Of a DNA stretch of 64,000 bases, positions 46,188-55,336 are shown piece by piece. Positions within the stretch are counted from its first letter, which is position 1, and each line of letters starts with the position of its first letter. The stretch is taken from contig JAFGKO010000295.1 in NCBI GenBank assembly GCA_016928525.1, positions 10,474-74,473 of the forward strand, read 5' to 3'. This DNA comes from Anaerolineales bacterium (lineage in GTDB: Bacteria; Chloroflexota; Anaerolineae; Anaerolineales; Villigracilaceae). The notes under the pieces were generated by a model. It had not been told where the DNA came from, did no database searches, and was given only the letters and a program-made list of their open reading frames with translations. A program made the position numbers and the translations under genes.

Positions 46188-47228
46188 TTAATAGATCAGC
46201 ACATCGCTGAAAGCGACTATAGCCCTCTTTACGCTCTCGTCATCAATCCAGCAGTGCGTCACCAGACGAAAGCGCCGCGCGCCTGCAACACCGACCAAAA
46301 CCCCATGCTCTTTCATTCTTTCCGCTACCTCTGTTGTGGAAAGAGGGACATCCTCTGCCAGGTTCAGAAAGACCATATTCGTCGCAGGCGTGCCCGCATC
46401 CAAGACTAACCCACGGTTCCCGCTCAGACCCTCAGCCAGCGTGCGCGCCCGGGCATGGTCCTCGCCCAGGCGGGGTGCCATTTTCTCCAGCGCCACGATC
46501 CCGGCTGCTGCCAGAACCCCAGCCTGACGCATACCGCCTCCCAGCAACTTACGAACGCGATGCGCCTTCTTGATGAATTCCTGCGACCCACAAAGCACCG
46601 ACCCAACTGGAGCCGAAAGTCCCTTACTCAAACAAAATGTGACCGAATCCACAGGAGCAGTCAATTCGCGCACGTTCACACCCAACGCTGCCGATGCGTT
46701 AAACACACGCGCCCCATCCAAATGGACTTTCAGACCCCGCGCATGCGCAAACTCCGCCACCTGGCAGGTGTACTCCGCCGACTGATATGTCCCGCCGCAG
46801 CGGTTGTGTGTATTTTCCAGCGCGATCAGACGTGTAATAGGCTGGTGCGGGTCATCCGCACGGATGGCCCCCTCGATATCGTTTAACGCAATGGAACCGT
46901 CAGGCTGGTTGGGCAACTGGCAGGAATGCACCCCACCCAATACAGAAACCCCGCCTGCCTCGTATCGATAGGTATGCGCTTCTTTCCCAAGAATCACCTC
47001 ATCCCCGCGCTGACAATGCGCCAGCACCGCCGACAAGTTCCCCATCGTGCCCGAAGCGACGAACAACCCGGCCTCATGACCGGTCATCTCCGCCGCCATC
47101 TCCTGCAAACGGTTGACAGTCGGGTCATCCCCATACACGTCATCGCCGACTTCAGCTTTGGCCATCGCCTCGCGCATCTCGGGCGTGGGCTTGGTAACGG
47201 TGTCGGAGCGAAGGTCGATATATTCCAT
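46188..47228 (-). CDS. ltaE: Low-specificity L-threonine aldolase
   Basis: This 346-residue PLP enzyme of fold type I splits threonine/allo-threonine into glycine and acetaldehyde. Signatures are [35 protein letters not shown] and the PLP-lysine region [20 protein letters not shown] (about residue 200). GGAAG precedes ATG 47228. The length is usual for bacterial LtaE. Confidence 0.93.
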   Translation of the reverse strand: MEYIDLRSDTVTKPTPEMREAMAKAEVGDDVYGDDPTVNRLQEMAAEMTGHEAGLFVASGTMGNLSAVLAHCQRGDEVILGKEAHTYRYEAGGVSVLGGVHSCQLPNQPDGSIALNDIEGAIRADDPHQPITRLIALENTHNRCGGTYQSAEYTCQVAEFAHARGLKVHLDGARVFNASAALGVNVRELTAPVDSVTFCLSKGLSAPVGSVLCGSQEFIKKAHRVRKLLGGGMRQAGVLAAAGIVALEKMAPRLGEDHARARTLAEGLSGNRGLVLDAGTPATNMVFLNLAEDVPLSTTEVAERMKEHGVLVGVAGARRFRLVTHCWIDDESVKRAIVAFSDVLIY

Positions 47229-47287
47229 GTTATCTTCCTTTCAGTGATAAGTTAGAAGTAAAAAGTTAGAAGTGATAAGCTCAAGCA

Positions 47288-47572
47288 TCAGAGGTCGTCG
47301 TCTAGAAGATATTCCGCCGGTATTTCCTGTACAGCAACTTTTGCACCGGGTTCATCTCCCCCAATCCTTTTTGTTTTCAGCCAGGAAATATAACCATTCA
47401 GCAACTTTCGAATTTCTTCAACCTGCTCACGCAAATTCTGATAAAGTTCTGGTGAACAAAATTCAAGGTCTCGCGCAACGATCAGGTGGTTCAGAGTTTC
47501 GTCCAGTGATCCGCGCGCATGATAACAAAATCGCACATTACCCATGTAATAGAAACGCCCAGCTATTACTTC
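47288..47572 (-). pseudogene. 5'-truncated four-helix-bundle (23S IVP-like) protein gene
   Basis: The frame resumes directly after the rluD stop codon and reads GRFYYMGNVRFCYHARGSLD, then ETLNHLIVARDLEFCSPELY. This matches the second half of the common four-helix-bundle family (AEGFGR..F.ARGSL.E...L), while the first half is missing. The only ATG (47545) has no clear ribosome binding site. A deletion seems to have joined this 3' part to the end of rluD. An 85-residue product is possible but unlikely to fold normally. Confidence 0.6.
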
Positions 47573-48499
47573 TCACCTTTTACCCCTCAGACCCTCCAAC
47601 ACCTCATCCAACTCTCCCGGCAACGGCGCTTCGAACACCCTGGCCTGCTTCTCGCCCGGCAGGATGATTTTCAAACGCGCCGCGTGCAAAAAATGCCGGT
47701 CTAATTCAATAGATTGCTTGCGATGCCCGTAAATCTTATCTCCCACGATTAGGCAGCCTAAAAACATACAATGCAGCCTGATCTGGTGCGTACGCCCGGT
47801 CAAAGGATGGAATTCCAGCAAGGTGTGCTTTTCGAACGTTTCAAGTGTCTTATATTCAGAGACCGCCTCGCGCCCTTTGCCCGGCGGCATGATCGCCATT
47901 TTCTTGCGGTGACTGGGGTCGCGGCCAACAGGCGCTTCCACTCTTCCAGTGGGCGTCGGCGGAGCGCCATCGACAAGCGCAAGATAGATCTTCTCCACCC
48001 GACGCAGGCGGAACTGGTCCTGTAGCCAGCGATGGGCGCGGTCATTTTTTGCCAGTAGGATCAAGCCTGAGGTTTCCTTATCGAGGCGATGCACTACCCC
48101 CGGTCGCTCCTCTCCGCCGATGCCCTCGATGTCCGGGTCATACCCTAGCACAGCGTGCACAAGTGTCCCGGTATCATGCCCCGCAGCGGGATGAACCACC
48201 ATACCCGCGGGTTTATTAACTACCAGCAAATCATCGTTCTCGAACAGGATATCGAGCGGTATATCCTCCCCCACTAACTCAGACGGCGCAGGCGGCGGAA
48301 TGTGTACTTCCACCCGCGAACCCGGCTCCAGCTTCTGCCCGGCTTTTTTGGCCGGAACACCGTCGATCAGGACGAAACCATCTTTGATCAGCCCTTGCAA
48401 GCGCGAACGCGAAAACTCAGGCAAGCGTTCGACCAAAAAATGATCGAGCCGTTCATCCTGCTCCTTCTGGAAATCGAAGACTTCACGCCGGTCAGGCAT
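47573..48499 (-). CDS. rluD: RluA-family 23S rRNA pseudouridine synthase (RluD-like)
   Basis: The protein has 308 residues. An N-terminal S4 domain (residues ~15-70, EFSRSRLQGLIKDGFVLIDG) precedes the catalytic domain with PGVVHRLDKETSGLILLAKN, which contains the nucleophilic Asp, and LLEFHPLTGRTHQIRLHC. It isomerises specific uridines of 23S rRNA. It lies 6 bases after lspA, a frequent bacterial pairing. The exact target is inferred from resemblance to RluD. Confidence 0.92.
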   Translation of the reverse strand: MPDRREVFDFQKEQDERLDHFLVERLPEFSRSRLQGLIKDGFVLIDGVPAKKAGQKLEPGSRVEVHIPPPAPSELVGEDIPLDILFENDDLLVVNKPAGMVVHPAAGHDTGTLVHAVLGYDPDIEGIGGEERPGVVHRLDKETSGLILLAKNDRAHRWLQDQFRLRRVEKIYLALVDGAPPTPTGRVEAPVGRDPSHRKKMAIMPPGKGREAVSEYKTLETFEKHTLLEFHPLTGRTHQIRLHCMFLGCLIVGDKIYGHRKQSIELDRHFLHAARLKIILPGEKQARVFEAPLPGELDEVLEGLRGKR

Positions 48500-48505
48500 C
48501 CAGAC

Positions 48506-49057
48506 TCACTCCTCGGACAGGACCGCATGCTCACTGTTTCCCTGCGCATCGGACTCATCCCGGGCCTGCTTCTCCGCCCGTTCTTTGAGCCATACCCCCA
48601 GGATCAGTATTGCCGTTCCAACGGTAATAGCCGAATCGGCGATGTTGAAAACAGGGAATGTGCCCACAGAAATAAAATCCGTGACCTTGCCATCCTGTGT
48701 CAGGCGGGAGATCAAATTACCCAATGCGCCGGACAATTGCAAACCCAACGCCAATCGGAACATCCAGCCTTCTGTCTCGATCTGGGGGTAATAAAACAGG
48801 ATCGCCCCGATAACGACGAACGCCAGCACAGTAAACACCGCAGAGCCGCCCTGAAACATACCAAAGGCTGCCCCACTGTTCTGCCAGTGCACCAAGCGTG
48901 CATAGGGCATCAGCCATTGCAGGCCCTCCGGCAGCCATTGTGTTGCAAAGGGGATATTCTCACGCACCAGCCATTTCGTCCACTGGTCCAGCGCAACCAC
49001 AACCCCGGCGATCCCTAAAAGATTAAAGTATATAGAAATATTCTTTTTCACAATCAC
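48506..49057 (-). CDS. lspA: Lipoprotein signal peptidase (signal peptidase II)
   Basis: The protein has 183 residues and four helices with the family boxes VVALDQWTKWLV, HWQNSGAAFGMF, SGALGNLISRL and FISVGTFPVFNIADSAI; the two catalytic Asp are in the last two boxes. It removes signal peptides from lipid-modified prolipoproteins. The start is GTG 49057 preceded by GAGGTG; an overlapping two-codon frame (ATGAGGTGA) covers the ribosome binding site. Three tandem hairpins lie in the leader region. Confidence 0.95.
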   Translation of the reverse strand: MIVKKNISIYFNLLGIAGVVVALDQWTKWLVRENIPFATQWLPEGLQWLMPYARLVHWQNSGAAFGMFQGGSAVFTVLAFVVIGAILFYYPQIETEGWMFRLALGLQLSGALGNLISRLTQDGKVTDFISVGTFPVFNIADSAITVGTAILILGVWLKERAEKQARDESDAQGNSEHAVLSEE

Positions 49058-49091
49058 CTCATGTTGAGAATTCTACTCGATATTAGGGCAA

Positions 49092-49160
49092 CCCCGCTCT
49101 CCGTAAGCGGGGCAAACCCCGCCTTTTCAGGCGGGGCAACCCCGCTCTTCACAAGCGGGG
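49092..49160. repeat. Three tandem CCCCGC hairpins upstream of lspA
   Basis: Hairpins CCCCGCT...AGCGGGG (49092-49112), CCCCGCC...GGCGGGG (49117-49136) and CCCCGCT...AGCGGGG (49140-49160) are separated by CAAA and CAA. All share the same arms, so they can also pair with one another in alternative folds. They lie 35 bases before the lspA start codon on the minus strand. Confidence 0.75.
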
Positions 49161-49243
49161 CAAACAAAAACCAGGCCGACGCCTGGCTGACGTTGCGGGT
49201 GATTTTACCAGATTATCTTGATACAATTTTCCTCGTAATAAAA

Positions 49244-49286
49244 GCGGGGTGTTTTCGCCGGGCTCCACCCGGCGAAAACACCCCGC
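49244..49286 (-). terminator. alr terminator with a 19-bp stem
   Basis: A 19-bp perfect stem (49244-49262 with 49268-49286, loop of 5) is followed on the minus strand by TTTTATT. It lies 27 bases after the alr stop. Confidence 0.8.
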
Positions 49287-49312
49287 GCCCCTATTTTATT
49301 AATTGCATGTGA

Positions 49313-50461
49313 CTAATCTGTAGTATAGACACGCGGCACGCGCGTATTGATGTTGGTCAGGATTTCGTACGGGATCGTGCCCGCCCATTCAGCCAATTCT
49401 TCCACGGTGACTCGTTCGCCATTCTCCGCTTCGCCAATCAAGATGACCTCGTCGCCGTTGAAGGCCGAATCCTGCTCGATATTGACCATGATCTGGTCCA
49501 TACAGATGCGCCCCACCTGCGGGTATCTCTTCCCGTGAATAACGACCTGTGCCTTGTCCGACATGCTGCGGAAATAACCGTCCCCGTATCCCACCGGGAC
49601 CGTGACAATGCGCACATTATGGTCGGATTGCCAGGTGGAGCCATAGCTGACGGGGTGTCCCGGTTGCGTGACTTTGAAATAGACCACGCGCGATTTCCAG
49701 GCCAGCGCCGGTTGCACCTCGATGGAACGCTCAACTTCTGGCGAGGGATAGACGCCGTAGAACAGGATGCCCGGTCGTACCATATCGAAGTAGGATTCAG
49801 GCAATTGTAGGATGCCGCCCGAATTCGCCATATGACGGGTGGGCATCGGCAGGCTGTGTTTTTCATAAAAACGCAACACTTCGTTGAAGCGCTCCAGTTG
49901 CAGCTGCGCATGGGTTACATCGGCACCATCCGCGTTGGCAAAGTGTGAGAAGATGCCTTCTACCTCGAGATGTTTACAATTGAGCGCCGCTTCCTGCAAG
50001 GTATGCGCATTGTAATAATGCACGCCGATGCGCTCCATACCCGTGTCTACCTTGAGATGAACCTTGGCTTTTTTACCCAGAGTTTCAGCAGCCTGATCGA
50101 TCTGTTCCAGACGTTCGACGGAGGGGGCTGTTAACGTCAGGTCATTTTCGATGTAAGCCGGTATCTGGTTACCCCAGATACCGCCCAATACCAAAATGGG
50201 AGTCTGCACACCAATCTCACGTAGCAGAATGCCCTCTTCCAATACCGCCACACCGATGTAATCCACCTGCGGGTCGAGGTACTTGGAAACTTCTGTTAGG
50301 CCATGTCCGTAGGCATTGGCTTTCACCACAATCATAATCTTCGCGGGAGAGACTTTCTCTCGGATAGCCTGCAAGTTGCGACTCAACTGTGATAGGTTTA
50401 CCTCTACGAACGTGGAACGCACTCCGAAGTTGGTGGCGATGGTCGGATGGTTGATGGTCAT
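49313..50461 (-). CDS. alr: Alanine racemase
   Basis: The protein has 382 residues. The PLP-binding signature VVKANAYGHGLTEVSKYL is near residue 45, KVDTGMERIGVH near 137, the catalytic Tyr region VPVGYGDGYFRSMSDKAQV near 265 and GRICMDQIMVNI near 312. It interconverts L- and D-alanine for peptidoglycan. No good ribosome binding site precedes ATG 50461; it starts close behind the upstream acetyltransferase gene and may depend on its translation. Confidence 0.95.
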   Translation of the reverse strand: MTINHPTIATNFGVRSTFVEVNLSQLSRNLQAIREKVSPAKIMIVVKANAYGHGLTEVSKYLDPQVDYIGVAVLEEGILLREIGVQTPILVLGGIWGNQIPAYIENDLTLTAPSVERLEQIDQAAETLGKKAKVHLKVDTGMERIGVHYYNAHTLQEAALNCKHLEVEGIFSHFANADGADVTHAQLQLERFNEVLRFYEKHSLPMPTRHMANSGGILQLPESYFDMVRPGILFYGVYPSPEVERSIEVQPALAWKSRVVYFKVTQPGHPVSYGSTWQSDHNVRIVTVPVGYGDGYFRSMSDKAQVVIHGKRYPQVGRICMDQIMVNIEQDSAFNGDEVILIGEAENGERVTVEELAEWAGTIPYEILTNINTRVPRVYTTD

Positions 50462-50470
50462 GGCGGTATT

Positions 50471-50929
50471 TTACTCCATCGCGCCCCAGTGATATTCCAC
50501 ATCCGGTTCGGATTCGGGCGGCGGGCTGATACCGAGTTTGACAGCGCGAAAGCCATTCTTCTCATAAAAAGCCCGGCCATTGGTGTTGATTTGCAGTGTG
50601 TACAGCCAGAGATGATCAGGGGACAGAGATTTGGCATGGTCCAGCAACGCTCTTCCAAGCCCAGAGCGCTGAGAGCCAGGGTCGACATAAAGCTGGTCGA
50701 TAAAATCCCCACAAATCGCCATGAAAGCAAGCGCTTCTCCATTCACTTCTGCAACCCAGACGTCATTGTTAATCAAAATGACATCCCGAAAATAGGCCTG
50801 GTCTTCTTCGAAGGTATGACCCTTCCTGCGCTGGAATTCAGGGAAGGCCTGCTCCCGGGCCCGCCGCCACAGAGTCGTGACCACCGCAAAGTCATCAGAT
50901 TTGTATGGTCGGATTAACGAATCTCTCAC
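50471..50929 (-). CDS. GNAT family N-acetyltransferase
   Basis: The protein has 152 residues. The acetyl-CoA motif is DQLYVDPGSQRSGLGRALLD, and the C-terminal half contains NTNGRAFYEKNGFRAV, typical of small GNAT enzymes. I prefer the GTG start at 50929, which has GGAGA seven bases upstream, over an ATG at 50962. The substrate is unknown. It lies 9 bases before alr and is divergent from degV. Confidence 0.82.
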   Translation of the reverse strand: MRDSLIRPYKSDDFAVVTTLWRRAREQAFPEFQRRKGHTFEEDQAYFRDVILINNDVWVAEVNGEALAFMAICGDFIDQLYVDPGSQRSGLGRALLDHAKSLSPDHLWLYTLQINTNGRAFYEKNGFRAVKLGISPPPESEPDVEYHWGAME

Positions 50930-50951
50930 AAAATATCTCCAAGTCTGCAAG

Positions 50952-50957
50952 TATAAT
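50952..50957 (+). promoter_or_regulatory. Candidate -10 box for degV
   Basis: TATAAT lies between the divergent acetyltransferase and degV genes. The resulting degV leader of about 165 bases would contain a dispersed repeat. Confidence 0.4.
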
Positions 50958-50984
50958 CTCATACAGTCAAAATCACATCTTACA

Positions 50985-51082
50985 TGTCACCCTGAGCGGA
51001 GCGAAGGGTCTACCCGCGCTCTGCGCGGAGATTCTTCGCCCTATAGGGCTCACACTGCCCTGGTTCCTTCGGAAGAATGACA
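50985..51082. repeat. TGTCACCCTGAGCG-type repeat in the degV leader
   Basis: The element opens TGTCACCCTGAGCGGAGCGA, includes GATTCTTCGCC, and closes with GAAGAATGACA, so its ends are inverted (TGTCA/TGACA). This is a well-known style of small dispersed element in bacterial genomes. Confidence 0.65.
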
Positions 51083-51126
51083 AATCCGTGATTTCTGAAA
51101 TTACATACCTGAAAGAGAGAAAATTC

Positions 51127-51987
51127 ATGAAAATCGTTACCGACTGCGCGGCGGACCTGCCTGCCGATGAGCGCGAAAACCTGGGGATCATCGAAGCCCC
51201 ACTTTTCATCCAGTTCCCTGAAGGCGAAGTCAATTCCGCCGACCTGACACCCGATGAGTTCTACAACCGGTTGGAGGCCATGCGGCCTCAAATCCCAACC
51301 ACGGCGCAACCTTCCAGCGGCGCGTTTGCCGATTTGTATCAGAAACTGGCCGAATCCAGCAAGAACATTATGTCTCTACACATTTCATCCGGTTTGAGCG
51401 GTACGTTCAACTCGGCTCGCCTGGGCGCAGAACAGGTCAAAAATGCTGTGGTTAATGTATTCGATACGATGACGCTGTCAGGCGGCGAACGCTTCCAGGT
51501 GCTGGCCGCGGCCATGGCTGCGAAAGCCGGTTGGGGCATGGATGCCATCAAAGAACGCCTGTCCGCCATCCGCGAGCAGACCGAGGTGATCTACACACTC
51601 GAAACGCTGGAATACCTGGCGCGCGGCGGGCGCATTGGACGAGTGCAGGCCCTGATGGGCGCGGCGCTCAAGATCAAACCCATCATCCACGTTGACCGCA
51701 CGGATGGCAAGTACAGCACGGTCAGCAAGAGCCGCACCATCCCGCAAGCCTTGGAGAACATTGCCAACCATTTACACGAGATGTATAAAGATACGCCCGT
51801 ATGGGTAACTGTGTTGCACGGTCGCTTTCACGAAGGCGCAGATAATCTATCAAGCTTATTGTCCGAGCGTTTGAATGCCGCCAGGCTCGAAGTCATGCGC
51901 ATCTCCCCTGTACTGGGCGTGCACACCGGACCGGGCATCGTCGGCGCGGCGGTTGTCCCGATCAAGTTGATGGAAGGGATCGAGTAG
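51127..51987 (+). CDS. DegV family fatty-acid-binding protein
   Basis: The protein has 286 residues and two alpha/beta domains. Signatures are KIVTDCAADLPADE at the N-terminus, PTTAQPSSGAFADLY, LHISSGLSGTFNSARLGAEQ and YLARGGRIGRVQALMGAALK, ending SPVLGVHTGPGIVGAAV. DegV proteins (FakB-like) bind fatty acids and can present them to a FakA kinase. Start 51127 is chosen because the upstream in-frame extension translates a repeat element. The FakA partner is not in the window. Confidence 0.92.
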   Translation: MKIVTDCAADLPADERENLGIIEAPLFIQFPEGEVNSADLTPDEFYNRLEAMRPQIPTTAQPSSGAFADLYQKLAESSKNIMSLHISSGLSGTFNSARLGAEQVKNAVVNVFDTMTLSGGERFQVLAAAMAAKAGWGMDAIKERLSAIREQTEVIYTLETLEYLARGGRIGRVQALMGAALKIKPIIHVDRTDGKYSTVSKSRTIPQALENIANHLHEMYKDTPVWVTVLHGRFHEGADNLSSLLSERLNAARLEVMRISPVLGVHTGPGIVGAAVVPIKLMEGIE

Positions 51988-52034
51988 CCAGTGGGCAGTA
52001 ACCAGTAACCAGTAGTCAGTTGTCAGTGGAACAG

Positions 52035-52072
52035 AAACGAGTAACGACATAGTGTCTTGTTACTCGTTTTAT
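52035..52072 (+). terminator. Terminator after degV
   Basis: AACGAGTAAC (52036-52045) pairs with GTTACTCGTT (52059-52068), with an inner GACA/TGTC, followed by TTTTAT. The preceding bases 51992-52027 consist of short CAGTAACCAGTAACCAG-like repeats. Confidence 0.8.
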
Positions 52073-52134
52073 CTTTAAATGCGCATTGATGTTACAATCT
52101 CTGACCAGTTTCAGTGTACAAAGGAATTCAACTG

Positions 52135-54093
52135 ATGGGTTTCGCCGAGGGCAAGGCACGCAACTTCTATCTTTTCTCCACGCTCGCCAGCGCGATTGGT
52201 CTGATTGCGGCAGTTGCCTTTAAGTTATCCAACGCTAGTATATTGTTAGTCGCCATCGTGTTTCTGGCGCATTTGCCCTTGCTCTGGATGGTCCAAAAAC
52301 AGACGCGACCCGGCCAGGCGCTACTGGCATGGATGCAAAAGGCGGAATTTGCTCCGCTCGGTTTTCTGCTTTTCACGTCCATCCTCAGCAGCGGACTAGG
52401 TTTCCTGGCCTGGATCTTCCTGTTCCAGCCCGGCTCCCTGGTGCGGGATGCGCTGATCCAGTTGAGCCCGGTCATCGGTTGGGGCGTGGGGGCGGCTGCT
52501 TATCTGCTGGCAGCCCTGGGCGCGGTCCTGAACGAGGGAGGTGCAAAAAGGGACGGGTTGCTGGTCGGCACAGTCCTATTTTCACTCATCGGTCACCTGT
52601 TCCTGTTCTGGCTATCAGCGCAAATCTACCCATTCACGATCGACGATGCCTACATCACATTCCGCTATTCGAAAAATCTGGCGGCGGGCTTCGGGCCGAC
52701 TTATAACCCTGGCCTGCCACCCGTAGAAGGCTACACCACCTTCCTGTGGATGCTGCTGATGACGCTGCCGCATTTCATCGGGATGAACGTCGCCACGTTC
52801 TCCAAGATCGCCGGCCTGCTGCTGACCTGCGGCGCATTCGCGATGACCTCCTTGTTGACCTATACGCTGGCCAGGGGATTCCCGCTCAAAGCGCGGCTGT
52901 TCTTCGGCGCGTTCGGGGCCTACCTGCTGGCCATGCTGCCCATCACTGCCATCCATGCCATAGCCGGGATGGAAACTGCGCTATTCATCGTTTTGATCAG
53001 CCTGATGGTCTACATGGTGACCGCAGGCCTGCTGGACGGATCGCGGCTGCTGTTCTGGTCGCCGCTGGCCGGACTGGGGATCGGCCTGACCCGCCCGGAA
53101 GGCAACGTGATCGCGCTCCTGCTTTTAGCCTGCGGCTGGCTGTTCAGCGCTCCGAGTGCCCGCAGACGCCTGGTCTGGTACAGCCTGGGACTGTACGTCT
53201 TGCCGGGAGCCGCCTATTTCGCCTGGCGCTATTTTTATTACGACCTGATATTGCCGCTGCCCTTTTACATGAAGGTTTTGCATGGTGCTGGTCTGTTTGG
53301 GGGCGCCAACGAAGTAGGGACCTATCTGCTCCGCCTGCTGCCGGGCCTCAGTGTGTTATTGCTGGCTGCGCTTTTACGCTCGAGGAAAGAATATCTTGTG
53401 GTTTTGGCGCCCGTCTTGTTTTTGCTGGTCTTCTATCTCTTCCCCGTGCATGCTATGGGTTTCGACTGGCGTTTTATCTACCCGGCCACGCCTTTTATCT
53501 GCATCCTGGTCGCCATCGGCGGGATTGTCATCTTCGACCTGCTGCGTGGGAGCATCCGGTCTAAGAAGCCCTGGGAACTGGTTGTGCTGGGGGGCCTTTT
53601 CCTGATCGGTCTGGGGAACCTGGGCGGACTGGAGGGCACGATCCGGGCTCAAAACTTCTACGCGGACGGCATCAGCGCTTACAAAACCTTCGGCACGCTG
53701 CTGAGCGAATACAACGACCGCCACGAAATGACCCTGGCCATCGGCGACGCCGGGACCGTGCCATATTATTCCGACTGGCAGGTGATCGACCTGTTTGGGC
53801 TGAACAGCACGGAAGTCGCTTTCGGGACCGTGGACATCTTCACGCTAGCCTTCGAGCGGCAGCCCGTGGACCTGATCCTGTTCAGCGTGGGCGCCAACCC
53901 CAACCGCATCTCGGACGAGCACGCCGGGGCGCAGAACCTGTACGAGGAAGCCGTCCGCCGCGGCATGGCGCGCATCGGCGCGTTCGCCTGGGGGCGCGTG
54001 AACAATATCTGGGTGGTGGGGTATCCGGGAACTGAGTTGGCGGGGTATCTGCTAGAAAACATGGAGTTCAAAGGAACAGACACAGGGGAGTGA
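52135..54093 (+). CDS. GT-C type membrane glycosyltransferase-like protein
   Basis: This 652-residue protein has about 12-13 helices. The first long loop, after about helix 5, carries the acidic motif TIDDAYITFRYSKNLAAGFG, followed by PVEGYTTFLWMLLM. The DD-aromatic pattern with VEGYT is that of GT-C enzymes such as mycobacterial AftB-like arabinofuranosyltransferases, which use polyprenyl-phosphate sugars. A soluble C-terminal domain starts about residue 515. Donor and acceptor are unknown. AAGGAA precedes ATG 52135; TACAAT at 52093-52098 may be its -10 box. Confidence 0.8.
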   Translation: MGFAEGKARNFYLFSTLASAIGLIAAVAFKLSNASILLVAIVFLAHLPLLWMVQKQTRPGQALLAWMQKAEFAPLGFLLFTSILSSGLGFLAWIFLFQPGSLVRDALIQLSPVIGWGVGAAAYLLAALGAVLNEGGAKRDGLLVGTVLFSLIGHLFLFWLSAQIYPFTIDDAYITFRYSKNLAAGFGPTYNPGLPPVEGYTTFLWMLLMTLPHFIGMNVATFSKIAGLLLTCGAFAMTSLLTYTLARGFPLKARLFFGAFGAYLLAMLPITAIHAIAGMETALFIVLISLMVYMVTAGLLDGSRLLFWSPLAGLGIGLTRPEGNVIALLLLACGWLFSAPSARRRLVWYSLGLYVLPGAAYFAWRYFYYDLILPLPFYMKVLHGAGLFGGANEVGTYLLRLLPGLSVLLLAALLRSRKEYLVVLAPVLFLLVFYLFPVHAMGFDWRFIYPATPFICILVAIGGIVIFDLLRGSIRSKKPWELVVLGGLFLIGLGNLGGLEGTIRAQNFYADGISAYKTFGTLLSEYNDRHEMTLAIGDAGTVPYYSDWQVIDLFGLNSTEVAFGTVDIFTLAFERQPVDLILFSVGANPNRISDEHAGAQNLYEEAVRRGMARIGAFAWGRVNNIWVVGYPGTELAGYLLENMEFKGTDTGE

Positions 54094-54228
54094 GTAAAGT
54101 GGAAAAAATCAAATCCGAGGGAGCATTACGGTTATAGAGAGCTTTGGAAAACCCGCTGGTTATAGCCCAGGGGGTTGAAAACAGGTGCTAAAAATCCTAT
54201 GGGGAATATCCGTCCACCTCCAAGACAA

Positions 54229-55008
54229 TCAAGGATATCCCCCACCTCCGCTGCCTTCTACACAAGCGCTACTAACCCCTTCGCCTTTCGCTTCGCCAAC
54301 CGCGTTGTACGCGACAACGTAATAATAAAAGCTGCGACTATTCTGTGTGGTTATCTTATCGATCACTTCGGTCTTGTCGGCCGGGAGCTCGGCCACCAGG
54401 TTGCCGTCCCTGTAGACCCGAAAGCCATCTTCATTGCTTGACAGGTCTTGCCAGTACAGATGAAACTGGCTGACGAACTTGGAGGGCTTGACCGATTTGT
54501 CCCTTGTGCAGGCGACGATGAGCACTTCGAGATTCGCGGGAGCGACCAGTGCGGCAGGCGTGGGCACGGGCGGCGGTTCGACCTCGGGGACCGCGGCCGC
54601 TTCCCCCTGTGCGACGACGCCCTGATCAGGGACCCAGCACACCGAGCCGGCAGCCGTTCGCACCACCCAAAATCCCTCCGACTGTCCTACGATCTCAGCT
54701 TCCTCTCCGGACTGCAAACCGGCCACCTGCTCATATGCGTCACCAGGACCGTTGAGACAGGGAACCGCTACGCTGGCCAGGAGAGAAGGCGGGGCAGGTG
54801 TGGATGTAGGCGCAACCGTAGACGTCGGAGCCAGGCTTGGGACCGGGGTGACCGTCCCCGTCGGGGCGGGTTGTGCCGGGCTGGAGAATAGCCCACAGGA
54901 AATCACCAATAGGACCGCCAGGGACAGTCCCAGCGCCCATCCGGCTCCTTTTTTATCGCCCACTTTAAGGCTTTGCACTAAGACTCTGGAATGCGCAGAT
55001 CTCGCCAT
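54229..55008 (-). CDS. Secreted or lipid-anchored protein with SH3-like and Fn3-like domains
   Basis: The protein has 259 residues. A hydrophobic segment GWALGLSLAVLLVISC (about 23-38) ends in a lipobox-like Cys. A Pro/Thr/Ser-rich spacer follows to about 75. Residues ~78-135 look like a bacterial SH3 domain (CLNGPGDAYEQVAGLQSGEE ... WVVRTAAGSVCWV). Residues ~160-250 look like a fibronectin-III domain (LYWQDLSSNEDGFRVYRDG). It is probably cell-surface. The function is unknown. AAGGGA precedes the ATG. Confidence 0.72.
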   Translation of the reverse strand: MARSAHSRVLVQSLKVGDKKGAGWALGLSLAVLLVISCGLFSSPAQPAPTGTVTPVPSLAPTSTVAPTSTPAPPSLLASVAVPCLNGPGDAYEQVAGLQSGEEAEIVGQSEGFWVVRTAAGSVCWVPDQGVVAQGEAAAVPEVEPPPVPTPAALVAPANLEVLIVACTRDKSVKPSKFVSQFHLYWQDLSSNEDGFRVYRDGNLVAELPADKTEVIDKITTQNSRSFYYYVVAYNAVGEAKGEGVSSACVEGSGGGGYP

Positions 55009-55204
55009 GGCTTATCCCTTTCAGTACCCATAAAATACTCGATTGCAAAATATTTTCCGATTATAGAGCATGTTTATCCAAATATCAATCGCAGGGCTTG
55101 CCCTGTTTCATAATACTCGGAAAAAAACGGAGCCGGCCCCGCTTCATTCCATCAGAGCACTTGTAAATCTTAGAAAATGTCAGAAAGGTCTACTTTTTAA
55201 CCTC

Positions 55205-55303
55205 GAAGGCACCAAGTCACCCCGGCCCGACCGGCAGAGCCAGGGCGGGCAAAGACTCAATGGAAATAAACTTCGTAGCTTCGTGTCTTAGAGACTTTGT
55301 GGT
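55205..55303. repeat. Degenerate CACCAAGTC...GACTTTGTGGT repeat element
   Basis: This lies in the 328-base gap 55009-55336. The right arm CTTCGTGTCTTAGAGACTTTGTGGT matches the style of the 3454-3537 element, and the left arm GGCACCAAGTCACC is its degraded partner. The rest of the gap shows no gene, RNA or clear promoter. Confidence 0.5.
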
Positions 55304-55336
55304 AATGTCTTCAGGCGCTCTCTTAGGAACCCTCTG

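Noticed and set aside
47288..47545. Intact 85-residue four-helix protein
   Set aside because: It lacks the first half of the family domain and a ribosome binding site, so it is treated as a relic.
49092..49160. CRISPR-like array from three regularly spaced repeats before lspA
   Set aside because: The units are hairpins of about 20 bases with 3-4-base spacers, without unique spacers and without cas genes.
50905..51126. Upstream in-frame extension of degV
   Set aside because: It encodes the dispersed repeat at 50985-51082; MKIVTDCAADLP is the normal family start.
52746..53564. 272-codon plus-strand frame inside the glycosyltransferase gene
   Set aside because: Arg/His/Asp-rich shadow of a membrane protein in another frame.
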